Positions 1 to 10,902 of a DNA stretch of 64,000 nucleotides are shown here, piece by piece. Under the pieces are notes generated by a model, which did no database searches, was not told where the DNA came from, and worked only from the letters and a program-made list of their open reading frames with translations. How positions within the stretch are numbered: the stretch's first letter is position 1; the number at the start of each line of letters is the position of its first letter. This DNA comes from Steinernema hermaphroditum (taxonomy: Eukaryota; Nematoda; Chromadorea; Rhabditida; Steinernematidae), in NCBI GenBank assembly GCA_030435675.1, contig CM059622.1, forward strand, positions 8,122,001 through 8,186,000. The letters run 5' to 3'. Made by a program: the position numbers and the translations under genes.

Positions 1-38
1 TCGATGTTGTTCATTTCCAAGTGTGCTTTTCAGGAACA

Positions 39-1107
39 ATGAGGGGTCGTGTCACGCAGCCGAAAACCCGCCGTGGAAAGATGTTCTTGGAGAACAGAGC
101 TCCGAAAGTCCACGAAAACGACAAGAACGCGATTCTCGTGAAGGGTGGCAAGACCAGCCAGACGGTCTCGGATATTCTCCAGGAGTTGTACAAACTGAAG
201 AAGCCTCTATCGACTCACCTCAAAAGGTACGTTTGCATGCAAAATAAGCGGAGGCGCTTCTTATGGCTGACTTCCACTTTATCTGCTTTCAGGCACAATC
301 CATTCCATCCATTCGAAGATGCCAGCGGACTTGAATATTTTTCCACGAAATACGACAGCTCCTTGTTCCTGTTTGGGTCACACTCGAAGAAGCGCCCACA
401 CTGTTTAACCTTCGGACGTACTTATGACTCAAATTTGCTCGATATGATCGAGATGCAGGTTGAAAACTACGTTCCCTCCAAGGAATTCAAAGAAGGCGTG
501 CGGCCAGTTTTGGGTACGAAGCCTTGCATCGTTCTGCAGGGAGAACTCTTCGAGTCCGATCCCACGATGAGCCGCGTTGGAAATCTGATGGTCGACTGGT
601 TCCGTGGAGTGAAGGTCAGCCAGATTCGCATGCAAGGACTTGAGCTCATCATTTCCCTCACGGCCCAGCCGGATAAAATTCTCTTCCGCGTTTACAGGTA
701 GTCCGCATTTTGACGGTGCGTATATCACAGTCTTATTTCTAGAACGCATTTGAAGAGGTCGGCAACTTCAACACCTCGCGTGGAACTGACTGAGATTGGC
801 CCTTCCATTGATTTCAAGATCAACCGCCACAAGCTGGCCAGTGATAGTTTGTTCAAAACGGCACTTCGTCAGCCCGCCCAACTTCGGGTATGTAACACAA
901 CATTTGGAAAGACGACGTCATCTTCATTTTTAGGTCAAACCCCGCAAGAACGTTACTCAAGATGTATTCGGCTCTACACTGGGACGTGTCCACGTCGGCC
1001 GTCAAAATGTGGACAGTCTTCAAACGAGGAAGATGAAGGGTCTGCGGAAGACGTTCGACAACCACGAGCAGGAAGACGTCGGAGAAGAAGAAATGGCAGA
1101 GGAGTGA
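39..1107 (+). CDS. RPF2: Ribosome production factor 2 homologue (Brix domain)
   Basis: Brix-domain protein of nucleolar 60S assembly; in other eukaryotes RPF2 works with RRS1 to load the 5S RNP. Four exons fit in phase: 39-226, 293-697, 743-887 and 934-1107. The product follows RPF2 end to end: an N-terminal KTRRGKMFLENRAPK segment, a central FGSHSKKRP block, the GTKP and DWFRG motifs, and a C-terminal QTRKMKGLRK tail that is short and acidic at the end. The ATG at 39 is chosen because homology starts there and a TTTTCAG acceptor ends 5 nt upstream, so the mRNA is probably trans-spliced or has an upstream leader exon outside the window. It converges on DCTN6, with only 87 bp between the stop codons. 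Confidence 0.93.
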
Positions 1108-1194
1108 GCATTCCACCCGCGTTGTTGATTTATTTGTTATTTGTTTTTGTTACGAATATATTACAGTTGGAGCAACGTTGAGGAAAGTGTCTAA

Positions 1195-1842
1195 TCAGTT
1201 TCCGGCAGCCTTGGTCGTGATGTGGTAGTGGTAGCGCGGGAGACACTTGTACAAGCACTCGAGTTGCCTGACCTGTGATTGGGGATTCTCTCCAGCTATT
1301 CTTCGCTCGTGTCGTTCGCCGTACACCACAAATCTATCCGCTAGAGGTCCGAGTGTGTCGACCGTACACTTCACGCCGATTGAGCATCCTTCAGAAACCT
1401 CCACCTCAGATCCAACTTCGCTTCTGATGTGAAAAACGTTGTGATTTCCGACGCTGCGCGCCCTTACGAGAGCGCCAACTTCAAATACATTCTCGTTTCC
1501 AATTTTCATTACGAATCCTTCCTCGTGGCTAAATTTTAAAATTAAAAGTTAAATAAAAGTTTTCAAGGAAGGAAAGAAAGACCCTTACTTGTTCTCGATA
1601 ACGGTGGTTTCCTCGATGATGTTGTTTTCGCCAATGATGATCGGGCCCCGCAAGGCCCTGATTGTCGCCTTTGGGTGCACGATAGTGCCTGTGCCGATCG
1701 TGATCTCTCCCTCAAGAACACAGTCCTTGATGACCATAGCTCCTTGAGCGATGGAAATTCTGAAAGACATAGAATGTGATGAGATTAGGCGTGGTGGAAG
1801 GTACTTTGGGTCGTCGACGGCAACTGTGTGGGAAGCGGACAT
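1195..1842 (-). CDS. DCTN6: Dynactin subunit 6 (p27)
   Basis: Left-handed beta-helix subunit of the dynactin pointed-end complex, which helps dynein bind cargo. Three exons (1805-1842, 1589-1759, 1195-1528) sum to 543 nt, giving 180 aa, close to the usual 190. Hexapeptide-type repeats are visible as ITIGTGTIVHP, GPIIIGENNIIEE and GNENVFEVG, and the C-terminal half keeps the RFVVYG and PRYHYH segments. The start was chosen because a CCTTTTCCAG acceptor ends 14 nt upstream of this ATG. It is divergent from NIPP1, with about 320 bp of shared upstream DNA. The family assignment is from recalled alignment; no residue looks damaged. Confidence 0.88.
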
Positions 1843-2164
1843 TCTGCTCGAAGGATCTGGAAAAGGAAAACACATATATTGAAGCAAAGGCAGGCTATTT
1901 AAGCACGATGGAGCAAATTTGAAACAAGATAATGCACAAGCGTGGCGCTCACCCAGCAGCCAGAGAGTCGAATTCAGTGGCTCTATTCGAGTGGAGACAC
2001 AACTTGTGCAGACAGAGACGGGAAGGGGTTTCCGGGAGGTCTCAAAGCGAAGTGAAGCATCGAGAATGTCGCTAACGCTATTAGAGACCTCTCGACTGAG
2101 ATCTTCGATCTTCTGCTCTAGGGGCGATTTACAGATTCAGTTTGCTTTCAGAACGACAAGCAGA

Positions 2165-3291
2165 ATGGGAGACGCCCGAGTGAGCGATCCGATCTTCGAG
2201 AGATTCCCAATCCCCGACTGGGCAACACGTCCTCCCCACGGGTACCATCTCGACGTGCTGAAAGGCGATCAGCTGATTCAAGTAGGTATCCTCTACTTTC
2301 TTCCTCAATAATGAGTTCCGTCACTGCAGAAACTGATGGTCGACGAGCGGAACGCCTACTACTTCGGGCGGAATCCCAAGCTCAGCGACATCCTCACCGA
2401 GCATTCGTCAATTTCTCGCGTCCACGCCGTGCTCATCTACCACCGGCATCTGAAGCGCTTCGCTCTGGTGGATATGGGAAGCGGTAAGCTATTTACTCAC
2501 CGGTTTTCTCCAATTTTACAATCTTTCAGCACACGGGACTTACGTGGGAAAAGTGAAGATCGAGTCTCAGATCCCCGTGTTTCTAGAACTCAACTCTGAG
2601 TTTCATTTTGGTTTTTCTACTCGCAAGTACATCCTGAAGCCGAAGATTTCCAGCCGCCTTGATTCCACTGACGAAGACGGAGGTGAGGGTGATGCAACTT
2701 CGTTGAAAGACGTGGATCTCGAGGTAAATGTTCTGAAAGTTTTATGAGTTTATGGTGTTTTGTAGAATTTGACGGAATACAACACGGCTCTGAACAGGCG
2801 CATTCCTCAGATTCCTATCACAGTGGAGGAGGCCCGACGTAAGAAGAAGCCACGAGGAAATGTGTCATTTGTTGAAGATGAGACCGTGATAAATCCAGGT
2901 GCGAAGTTTGACTTAAGTCACCCACCATAAAGTGTTCTATTCAGAAGACGTTGACCCGACGATTGGAAGATTCCGGAATCTCATCAGTACAGCTATTATC
3001 ACAACTACGAGCAAACGGCCGGCAGATACCGTCGACGATAACTCTCTGCCCAGCAAGAAGATCTACCGGCCCGTGAAAGATGACAGTATTGCCAGGGGAC
3101 CTCAGTTCGGAAAACTCTCCACGACGACCCTCACCGGCTTCGGCATGGTGAACGCAGCGCCCGATCTCGACCTCTACAAAGGCCTACCAGAGCCTGCCAC
3201 TTCAACTCACGATGACGACGAACCTCACAAGAAGAAGTATGCCAAGGAGGCATGGCCAGGACGGCACACTCCAGCTTCAGCTGTATTATAG
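2165..3291 (+). CDS. PPP1R8: Nuclear inhibitor of protein phosphatase 1 (NIPP1)
   Basis: Nuclear PP1-targeting subunit that also binds splicing factors. Five exons: 2165-2281, 2330-2483, 2530-2723, 2766-2898, 2945-3291. An N-terminal FHA domain carries YYFGRNP, the phosphopeptide-binding SRVH and HGTYVG. It is followed by NLTEYNTALNRRI, the INPEDVDP-IGRFRN block and a C-terminal KKKYAKEAWPG, all NIPP1 hallmarks. The PP1 docking motif, RVTF in vertebrates, reads RGNVSF here, so the basic residue is displaced by one position. A TTGCTTTCAG acceptor ends 13 nt upstream of the ATG. The next gene on the same strand, NELF-C/D, starts 170 bp downstream, a spacing compatible with a nematode operon. 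Confidence 0.92.
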
Positions 3292-3460
3292 TCTTGTAAT
3301 GCTCATATTGTACAAATCCTTTGTTACGAGGTTGATTGTTTCGAGTGTTAAAACGAAGTGGGCGTGGCGGTGGTTCTGGGTCCGATGGTTGCTGGCCACC
3401 TAATTTATATGTGTAGAATCAGCCGTGTGGTGGTGTATTAGAAGCGCATGTCTTTAGCAA

Positions 3461-5511
3461 ATGATGGCGGATCTAGAGGAGACCGCCGTCCATCCACTAG
3501 ACGATGACGATAACCGATTTCTCAAGAATCACTGTGTCGAACTCTTTGAACGTAAGGACTTGCTTGTGCATCAAAAAGGATTTTTTCCTTGCAGAGCCAG
3601 ATTTCGTGATGGAACCTCAAGTGAAGACGAGCTCGGTGGCGTTCATTCAAGCCGGAGGGAAGCCCGAGGAATTGATCGAGATCCTCTCCTCGAACTACTC
3701 GGCTCTCGGTCAAACCTGCAACCTCATCGGAGATTGGCTAGCTGATCTGGAAGTCGATGATGCTCCAAAACCAAAGAAGGGAGGCAGAGGCAGGAGATCA
3801 ACGAAGAATGCACCCAGCGAAGCCGATGCCAGCGGTGCGTTCAAGAACTGCGCAAACGTTTACGGGAGCTTCGAGTCGACGATATCCGGCTTGATCTCGC
3901 GCCACTTCAACTCGGAAACGGTTGATAAAGCCTTCGAAACGGACAGTGAAGTGGGTATGGAGTGGCTCCCACAGCTCATCACGCACAAGGCGTGGCGGAA
4001 GCTCGTTTATGAGTTGTCGGAGCAGAACCCGCAGTGCCTAACGCTCACCTTCTGCGTGAAACTCATCTCGGAGGCGGGCTTCCAGCACGAGATCAGCAGC
4101 GTGAATACGGCGGCTCGACAGCTGGACATTTTCTGCGGGGTGCTTGTCGCCTCAATCGACTCGCTACTAACTGAGCACAGCCGCGGCCCCGGCACCGAGA
4201 GCTACGAGAAGGCCTTCGCGGAGCTAGTTAAAGTCGCCTGTCACAGCGAGCACACCTACTTGTACACGCAGACGATCCTCAAGGTCATGATCCGGAAGGT
4301 TTGTCATGCAGTTTGTAGCGTTTTCTATCTCGTCTGTTCCAGAACGACGGAATGGTGCGCGCGGCGTGCGCCCACATCGCGAATTCGCTCCGCGAAGCGC
4401 TCTTCAGGAAGGAGCAGGACACTTCGTCGATCGACCTTCTTCTTCTTCAGTCGCCCGAGGACAAAATACCGCAGAACGCCGTCCAAGCGATCCAGACCAT
4501 GATCTCCAAGCGGGACCTGAATCCCGGCGATATCGTCACACTCCACCAGGTAGTTCTCCGCAATGATCCCGACTACGTGTGCTTCCAGCTCTACTCACGT
4601 CCGAACCCTCCCTCGGTCGACCTCATCCGTGACCCGATCTTCGTCAACATGCTCATTCACGCACTCTTCAACTGCGAAGGCATGAAACGACTCAATGACC
4701 ACCGCGCCAAGTACATTTTCCTCTACGCGTACGCTTCGTGTGTCGCGGAGTCGCGCAGCGCCAACGGAGTGCGCATGGTAACTTCGCGAGTGGCTTCTAC
4801 TTGCAAAGCGACAATGCTTTCAGCAAAAGAAAGACGAACTCGTCAGCACGTGCTCTCAGTTGGACCAGATCACGACCCTTCTCGAGAGCAGTGATGACCT
4901 TCTGAAGATCTTCAGGAAGCTCCAGATGCTCATCAAGACGCCCGCCCCTGCTGCGGGCCTTCTGCACTACCTCCGGACCTACTTCATGAATGACGCACTT
5001 GTTTCGGAGATTCCTCCAGTGGTTTTCGTTCTCATTGATCTCGTCGCCTCAGCCCACGTTAATCTTCACTATAGGTTCATCGCTCTTTCCATGTAGAATC
5101 TATGCTTCTGTCTTCAGGGTCTTCGAGGTGCTCTGTGATCTCTACGAAAATCAGTCTTCCAAGAACGAAGTCGCCGAAGTGCTCATGGAGAGGCAGAGGA
5201 GCGTCATCGATCGCTTTGTGCATTTGGTTTCCGTCGGCTTGGTGCTTCCGGTCGCCGAGAAGGTTACGCGCATGTGGGTGGACGGCTTCATGGATATCTC
5301 GCTTGTTCGCTACTTCGCCCTCGAGGTCCTGGAGATGATCGCCCCGCCCTACTCAGAGGAGTTCATCTCCGTCTTCCTCCCCCTCGTCGAGAACCCGGAC
5401 ATCTTCGACCCCTCGCAGTATTCCCAGAAGTTCCAAAGCGCGAAGGAGTTCGTCGACATCTGTACAACACCGTCGACGGCACCGTCGACCTCAAAACGGA
5501 AGTCCAAATGA
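3461..5511 (+). CDS. NELFCD: Negative elongation factor C/D (TH1)
   Basis: Sub-unit of the four-part NELF complex that stabilises promoter-proximal paused RNA polymerase II. Six exons: 3461-3551, 3595-4298, 4343-4549, 4589-4777, 4824-5074, 5118-5511, all phase-consistent; one intron is only 39 nt. Matches to TH1 run through the whole protein: FVMEPQ and FIQAGGKPE near the N terminus, then TFCVKLISEAGFQHEISSV, CHSEHTYLY, the LNPGDI segment, RAKYIFLYAYA, and a C-terminal DISLVRYFALEVLEMIAPPY. An acidic/basic insertion (KPKKGGRGRRSTK) lies near residue 90. A TCTTTAG acceptor ends 3 nt before the ATG, 170 bp after NIPP1. This is notable because NELF is generally described as absent from C. elegans. 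Confidence 0.9.
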
Positions 5512-5567
5512 GAACATATCATATAAATATCGTATTCTGTACAAAGCAACATAACCACAAGCAAATG

Positions 5568-6154
5568 TCATCTGTAGTACTTTTCGCGGCTGGGCGAGTG
5601 TCTCCTCTCGTAGTAGCGGTCCTGCGCGTAGACGTACTGTCCCCTGGAGACCGGTTCGCCGTGAGCCCGAGGCGGCGGGCCACCGTTGTAGGAAAAGTGC
5701 GTGGGCGGGGGATTCTGCTGGATTATGGTAGGAGCTGCGGTGGCAGGTAGAGGGACCGCCTGGCTCGTCAAATGGACTGAAAAGGACTTTGGGGGGATAT
5801 CGACGTGGGCAAGTACCTGATTCGCGTGGGCGTCTTCGCTTCTCGCGGATTCCAAACCAGCCGGCGAACCAGATGCCAAGGAAACAGATGCAGGGACAGC
5901 AGATGCAGAGGAGGAAGGCAACGATACCGCACACGAGCGCGATGATTTCGCCGATCTGCCTGTCATCGAAACTGACCTCTCTGTGCCGTGCGCTCTGAAG
6001 ACACCTACCATCCGTAGGCGTATCCGATGTCATAGCCGTTGTAGCCGCCGAATCCGAGCCACCGCTTGACGCGGGTGGTCTTCGGCTGCGCAAGGACCGA
6101 AGTCGCGAAGCACAGCACCGCGAGAGCACTGGCCACTGAAGCGCGCGTCGCCAT
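5568..6154 (-). CDS. Small type I membrane protein with Cys-rich transmembrane segment
   Basis: Not identified by name. Three exons (6009-6154, 5817-5971, 5568-5776) with 37- and 40-nt introns give 169 aa. A signal peptide is clear (SALAVLCFATSVLAQ), followed by a furin-like RVKR and a Gly/Tyr stretch (GFGGYNGYDIGYAYG). Next come a short acidic segment and one membrane span with a cysteine cluster (LLCICCPCICFLG). A basic stop-transfer sequence (REKRRRP) follows, and the cytoplasmic tail is rich in Pro and Tyr, ending SREKYYR. The architecture resembles Shisa-like or CYSTM-type adaptors, but I see no diagnostic domain. TTTGCAG lies immediately before the ATG, so the transcript is probably trans-spliced there. 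Confidence 0.65.
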
Positions 6155-6521
6155 CTGCAAACTGAGGGTTTCGAGGCACGCAGTGGTGCTACGTGAGTCA
6201 CGCGAAACAGGAAAATCGGAGGAGCGAAGGCCCACGATGTGCCGAGGGAACGAGCCGTGGCGACAGTGAATGCGCCCGGTGATCCTAGAGGAGGGCGCCG
6301 AAACGAAACCTGTACCAGTAGCCGGCGTCGCGGCCACGTCGTTGTCCAAAAGGGGTGGCGAGTGACAAAAGCTCAAGTGGCCGTTGTTTCGCGGCGAACT
6401 TGTCGTCGCCGTGTTTGCCAAAGGGAAAACGACATCGAAGAAGAAGAAACGATGCCGCCGGGCGGGGTTCGGAGTGCCCCGAAGACGCTTTATTCACAGA
6501 AGCTGCAAAAAAAGACGGGCT

Positions 6522-6955
6522 CTACGTGGTGAGGGGGAACTCCGAGGTCTTCGACCCGCCATCGTGTGTCTTGGACGCCGTCCTCAGCTTCTCCGACGTC
6601 GTTTCGATGGGAGTTCCTGAAGGCAGAGTGAGACGACTGTCTCGCCGCGCACTCACCGTCGCCTTCCGAAGAGTTCGTCGTCTCGGTTCCCAGCTTCTTT
6701 CGCGGTGCCTCCACCGTTTGCGTCTTGTCGGCATACGTCTGCGTCCTGTCCTGCGTCGTCTCCTGAGTCCTCCTGAAGCCGAGGAACTATCAAAAGTGCG
6801 CGTCCCCACTTACGCGGTCATCTTCTTCTTGTCGCACTTCGACTCCCATTGCGTCGCGTTCAGCTGAAATGCCGTAATCCTAATTCTCGTCTACGGTTCG
6901 GTACTCACCTCGGTCGTGGTCCCGGGCTGCGTTGTGCAAGGCTCTTGCACTTTTA
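6522..6955 (-). CDS. 3' part of an unidentified Thr-rich protein gene
   Basis: Four probable exons on the minus strand (about 6909-6955, 6814-6863, 6657-6772, 6522-6616) join in phase with good GTGAGT/GTAAGT donors and TTTCAG/CTTCAG acceptors. The translated end has two or three cysteines in its first part (EPCTTQPGTTTE, WESKCDKKK) and then a Thr/Gln-rich, probably disordered tail (TQETTQDRTQTYADKTQT, ending TSEFPLTT). That composition suggests a secreted or mucin-like stalk. The 5' exons could not be traced past the TCTAG near 6955, where in-frame stops appear and the divergent gene at 7082 begins. Function unknown. Confidence 0.4.
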
Positions 6956-7081
6956 GACACTAGACAGTAGGGCCTTTGCAGACAACGGACATTTCTCTAC
7001 ACACCTAAAATTTTTTCTTCCTGGGGTGCTAGTGTCCCTCGGTGATGCCTTTGCAGTTGTGTCCTACGACGATTAGTGGAC

Positions 7082-7551
7082 ATGGAAGTCCTTGGAATCG
7101 AATGTTCTGCTTCACAGTGGCGAGTCTTCTTGGCGCGTGGAGAGGAGCCCCCTGCGTGGACTCTTTTCACTTCAAAGTGCGAGGACGACGCGTCCTCGAC
7201 GCCCTTCGGCGGGCACAGTTCGCCTACTCGCATGGACTCCGTCCCGCCCGTGTTTTTCTACGCGGTCCTCGCCCGTCTTCCGCCCGACGAGGTCGAAGGC
7301 GCCGTCACCCTCGAGAGCGTCTGGAGACGCTATGGACGCGAGAAGGCGACCACGCAGAATCGCTTGGCGCCGGGAACGTCGTTGTTAACGCCAAGTTCGC
7401 CGTCTCAAGGATGCGCCTCGAGGACTATAGGTCGCCCAAGGTGCGTCGGAGGCTGGAGGAGGACGCCTTCGAGCTACGGTGGCAGATCCCCGGGACGCAG
7501 AAGCGATCGAAGTGGGCGCCAGGGAAGGGTGCGCCACTTCTCTCCTCTTGA
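7082..7551 (+). CDS. Uncharacterised short gene, exon structure unresolved
   Basis: A CCTTTGCAG acceptor followed 23 nt later by an ATG opens a frame reading MEVLGIECSASQWRVFL and continuing protein-like to about 7380 (RMDSVPPVFFYAVLARLPPDEVEG). A second protein-like stretch (VVVNAKFAVSRMRLEDYRSP, then RRRLEEDAFELRWQIPG) runs to the stop at 7551, but in a different frame. I could not find a unique intron joining the two. Either one short intron lies near 7250-7355 or only one of the frames is real. No domain recognised. Confidence 0.3.
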
Positions 7552-7702
7552 TTGTTTTTTTCATTAAATATCTTGTGTACTGTAAGTCACTTTTGTGCGC
7601 ACCCCTGCGCCTGGGCCCTCTGGAACCCCCAGTTACGAATGTGTTTAATGTGCTTATATCTGAATGTGTTTATATCAACTCCCCGAGCACTCCTATCCTC
7701 CT

Positions 7703-10700
7703 TCAGTGGAGCGAGTGTTGCCGGGTGCCGGCGGCGGAGGTGAGCTTCGAGTGCGAGGAGCAGCGGAAGGAGAGGGAGGAGAAGAGCGGCGTGCACTTCA
7801 GCATATCCTTCAGCTGGATGGATTCGTAGTTCTCGATGCTCTCCTGGAACTTGTCGATCCAGAGGTCCTTCTCCTCCTTTGTGGCCGCCTGGAGGGTGTA
7901 GATGGAGACGACCTGGTAGTAGCGCGTGAGGTGGATGATGACGAAGGCGTGGCGGAGGGCGGCGCTGGGACTCGCCTCATTCGACTCGGCGTCGCAGAAG
8001 ACGCAGGAATCGAGGGGCACCGGCTGTTTCTGCACGACGTAGTGCTCCTGCTTCGCCGGCATCTTCTTCGACTTCACGGCGCACTTCTTCGTTTTCGTCA
8101 GCAGGAACATGTCGTTGAAGAGGAACGCGTAGCAGTCGCTCGTGCGGCCGTTCTCTGAAACTGAGCCTCTAGAGGGGGGGGGGGGAGGCGGGGGCCACCC
8201 ACCGACGCACTCCAGATGCCCTTCGTGGATGAGCTTCCGTCGCGGGTGGGCCAGCAGGTTCTCACAGAACTGGCGCGAGAGCGCCACTTTGAGGAACTGA
8301 AAGGGGCGCTGTAGGGGAGCCTCCGGGGCAACGCACGTCAGGGACGTAGCAGCGCGGCTCCAACTCGCCGATAGAGGGCCAGACGACCTGGTTCTGCAGC
8401 TGCTGCAGCCGCTCGAAATTGTGCAGCCACTGGACGCTGTCGTCGATGGAGCCTGAAGGACGTGGGGTGCGATAGATGGGGCGGACTCACGGAGGTTCTC
8501 GTTCATGGTGTCGATGACCTTCTCGACCTTCGCCTTCTCGTCGTCGGCCTCGGTGAAACGGTGGATCTCCTTGAGGAGGATGGGGAGGCGCGTGATCCTC
8601 TGGAGAGGCGCGATGAGGAGGTCCTCGAGCTGGAGGCGCTCGCAGCGCTGGTCGGCGAGACAGACGCGCTCGAACTCCGTGAAACGTTCCTCGCGCTGTC
8701 TGATCGAGCCGAGATATTCCATCGTCGCCTTGTAGTTGATGCAGTACGCCTGGTAGGCGGAGATCGTGCTGGGACCGCGCGAGAACTGAAAGGGACCTGC
8801 AGGGGGCTCGGCGCGGGAGCCCACCTTCTCGAAGAGCTTAACGATCATGCCCGTGGTGTTGTAGCGCGAGTCGACGCCGCGGTCGGTGACCTCCTTGAGG
8901 AGGGTGAGGAACGAGTGGCAGAAGCGGCGGCTAATCTGAAACGGGCTTAGGTGCTCCAGGGTATGGTAGGCGGTACCCTGCAGAGCTGGTCGAGATTCCC
9001 GAAGAGAAGATCCGGCTCCACCGTCAGGAGACAGCCCTCCACTTGGCACTTCTTCAGTGGCTCCTTGTAGACGTTCCTGGGCGAGAGGTTAGGGCTGTAC
9101 GGGAAGAGCGCCTACCGTAGAACGAGCAGTTGGCGCTGCAGGAAGTTGAGTTCGCTGTGGAAGAGCTCCCACACCGATTGGAGTCGTTTGCGATCGGCGG
9201 CAGGGAAATGTTCCGAGCCGAAGAACATCTCCTCCCAGGTGACGGGCTGAAAAGCGCGTTATGAGTCGCTCCGACCCCCGGTGGGACCAAATCCCCAAGG
9301 CCGTGCAGGACTTTCGTGTGCTACGCAAAACGAAGGCAAAAATAATTCAGGGAACGCGGCGAATCTGCATGGATACCTAATTGGATTACGGTATCCCGAT
9401 CGCAGGACCCCTTCAGGGGTGCGCGGCGTCGCTGTCTGTCGCATTCTGTTTTCGCCTCTGACTTCACATTTTCGGACAAAACTAATTTTCGCCCGATTTT
9501 TCACAAATTGGCATTTTTAGCGCCAATCCGAGGTCCTTCCGAGGTCACTTCCGGATCCATCGGAGCGCGGCAGAACCCGAAGTGCGGACCTGTCCGGCGC
9601 CCCTCAGAGTCCCTCGATATTGGCGTTTCCCGCGCCGATAATTAATTAAAGCGCGCGCGTCGAATTTCGGTCAACTTCGGCCCCATCTGCCGCCTCTCAC
9701 GCAGCCGTAAAACGGGCCCTCCGAAGACGCCTCTGACAACCCTAATTGACGCCTCTGGCGGCGGATCCCGGCTCGAAGTCGACTACGTCCGAAACCCCGT
9801 AAACAACCAAGAGGTTTAGGGTTGCGCGAGGGTCGACTTTCCCGAAGAAGACCCCATTTTCGGAGAAGGGATATGGGCTCCCCTCGGGACTCACCAGAAG
9901 CAGCGCGAGCTGTCCGTCCTCGACGTCTTGGTCCTGCGACGACTCCAGGGCTGCCTGTACGTGGCGTACGATCTCCCGGCGTCGAGCCCGCGAACTCCAC
10001 TCGTACTGAAAGCAAAACACAGGGCTAGGCTCCGCTCTTCCGACCTCGGATTACGGTAATTCAGGACGCAAAAAAACGGAAAGAAGCGCCTTCTAGACGC
10101 CTCTCCCCGGCTTCCCCCCAAAAATCTTCCGAGTGTTGACACCAATAAACGCTATTTGTTTTTTTTTCAAACCACTTCGAACCCGAATGAATGCGACTTC
10201 GCATAACGAAATTGGTCCCACGTGGAAAACGCACCAATCGTTTAAGGATCCAGGGGGACCGCGTTCGTGGTTGGATGTCGTTCTCGGCATAAAAGGCCTG
10301 CGCGGAGATCGTCGCACGCTGCAGATCTACAATTCGGTCTGTGAGGCTACAGTACCCCGCGCTACCGTACCTGCGAGCATGCCGCCACCGGAGGAGATGG
10401 CGCGGTTGAAGAGGTGCGCCTCATTTGGAGAAATCTGCACGTGGGGGACGATGATCACGTTGTCGGGCGAGCAGTCCGGGTCGTGTTCCCTGAAAAGACC
10501 GTTGTGTCAGGACTCTCAGTTCGCTGCGGGACCGCGTCTGGGACCACGGATGCTCATTATGGCGCCGCTGAATTGCACTGGCATGAATTATGCATGACGG
10601 AAGCGCAGATGTTGCGTGATTCCCGTCGCGAAATTGGAGAGGACGCGGACATTCGAGCGGACTTACGTTTCTGTCGGCTGCGCCTGAAATCAGATGCCTT

Positions 10701-10802
10701 CGGATGGCCCTGGGGGTACGGTACCTGTTCGGGGACGATGGCATGGCGCCGGACGAGCTGCTCCCGGTTAGGATGGATCGTCTGCGCCTCACAATCCTCG
10801 GG
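7703..10802 (-). CDS. DH-PH Rho guanine nucleotide exchange factor
   Basis: Rho-family GTPase activator of the Dbl type. The DH domain is encoded from about 9246 down to 8430: it starts VWELFHSELNFLQRQL and contains the CR3-type helix RLQLEDLLIAPLQRITRLP. A PH domain follows, with HPRRKLIHEGHLEC, YAFLFNDMFLLTK and a C-terminal KEEKDLWIDKFQ. Short introns interrupt it, including a 39-nt one near 8800 and one with a C-rich tract at 8167-8190. The best family guess is PLEKHG5/6-like. Upstream exons at 9895-10005, 10371-10489, 10667-10683 and 10725-10802 have good splice sites. The last three join in phase, but one connection (10371 to 10005) is out of phase, so an exon is missing or these belong elsewhere. 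The 5' end is not found. Confidence 0.72.
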
Positions 10803-10902
10803 CTGAAATGGAGCAGTTCCTCGGGGTCGTGGGAGTCCCGGCGCCTCGAGGACGCCTCAGGGGTGCGCAGTGTGTACTTTAGGGTCATCCGAGCCACCGC
10901 AA

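Noticed and set aside
7703..9246. SOS (Ras exchange factor) identity for the DH-PH gene
   Set aside because: No REM or CDC25 domain and no Pro-rich tail follows; the C terminus stops soon after the PH domain.
9671..10015. Alternative frame (RVEFAGSTPGDRTPRTG) for the exon at 9895-10005
   Set aside because: It would fit the upstream exon phase but not the downstream DH exon; the frame EIVRHVQAALESSQ fits downstream and looks more protein-like. Left as an unresolved junction.
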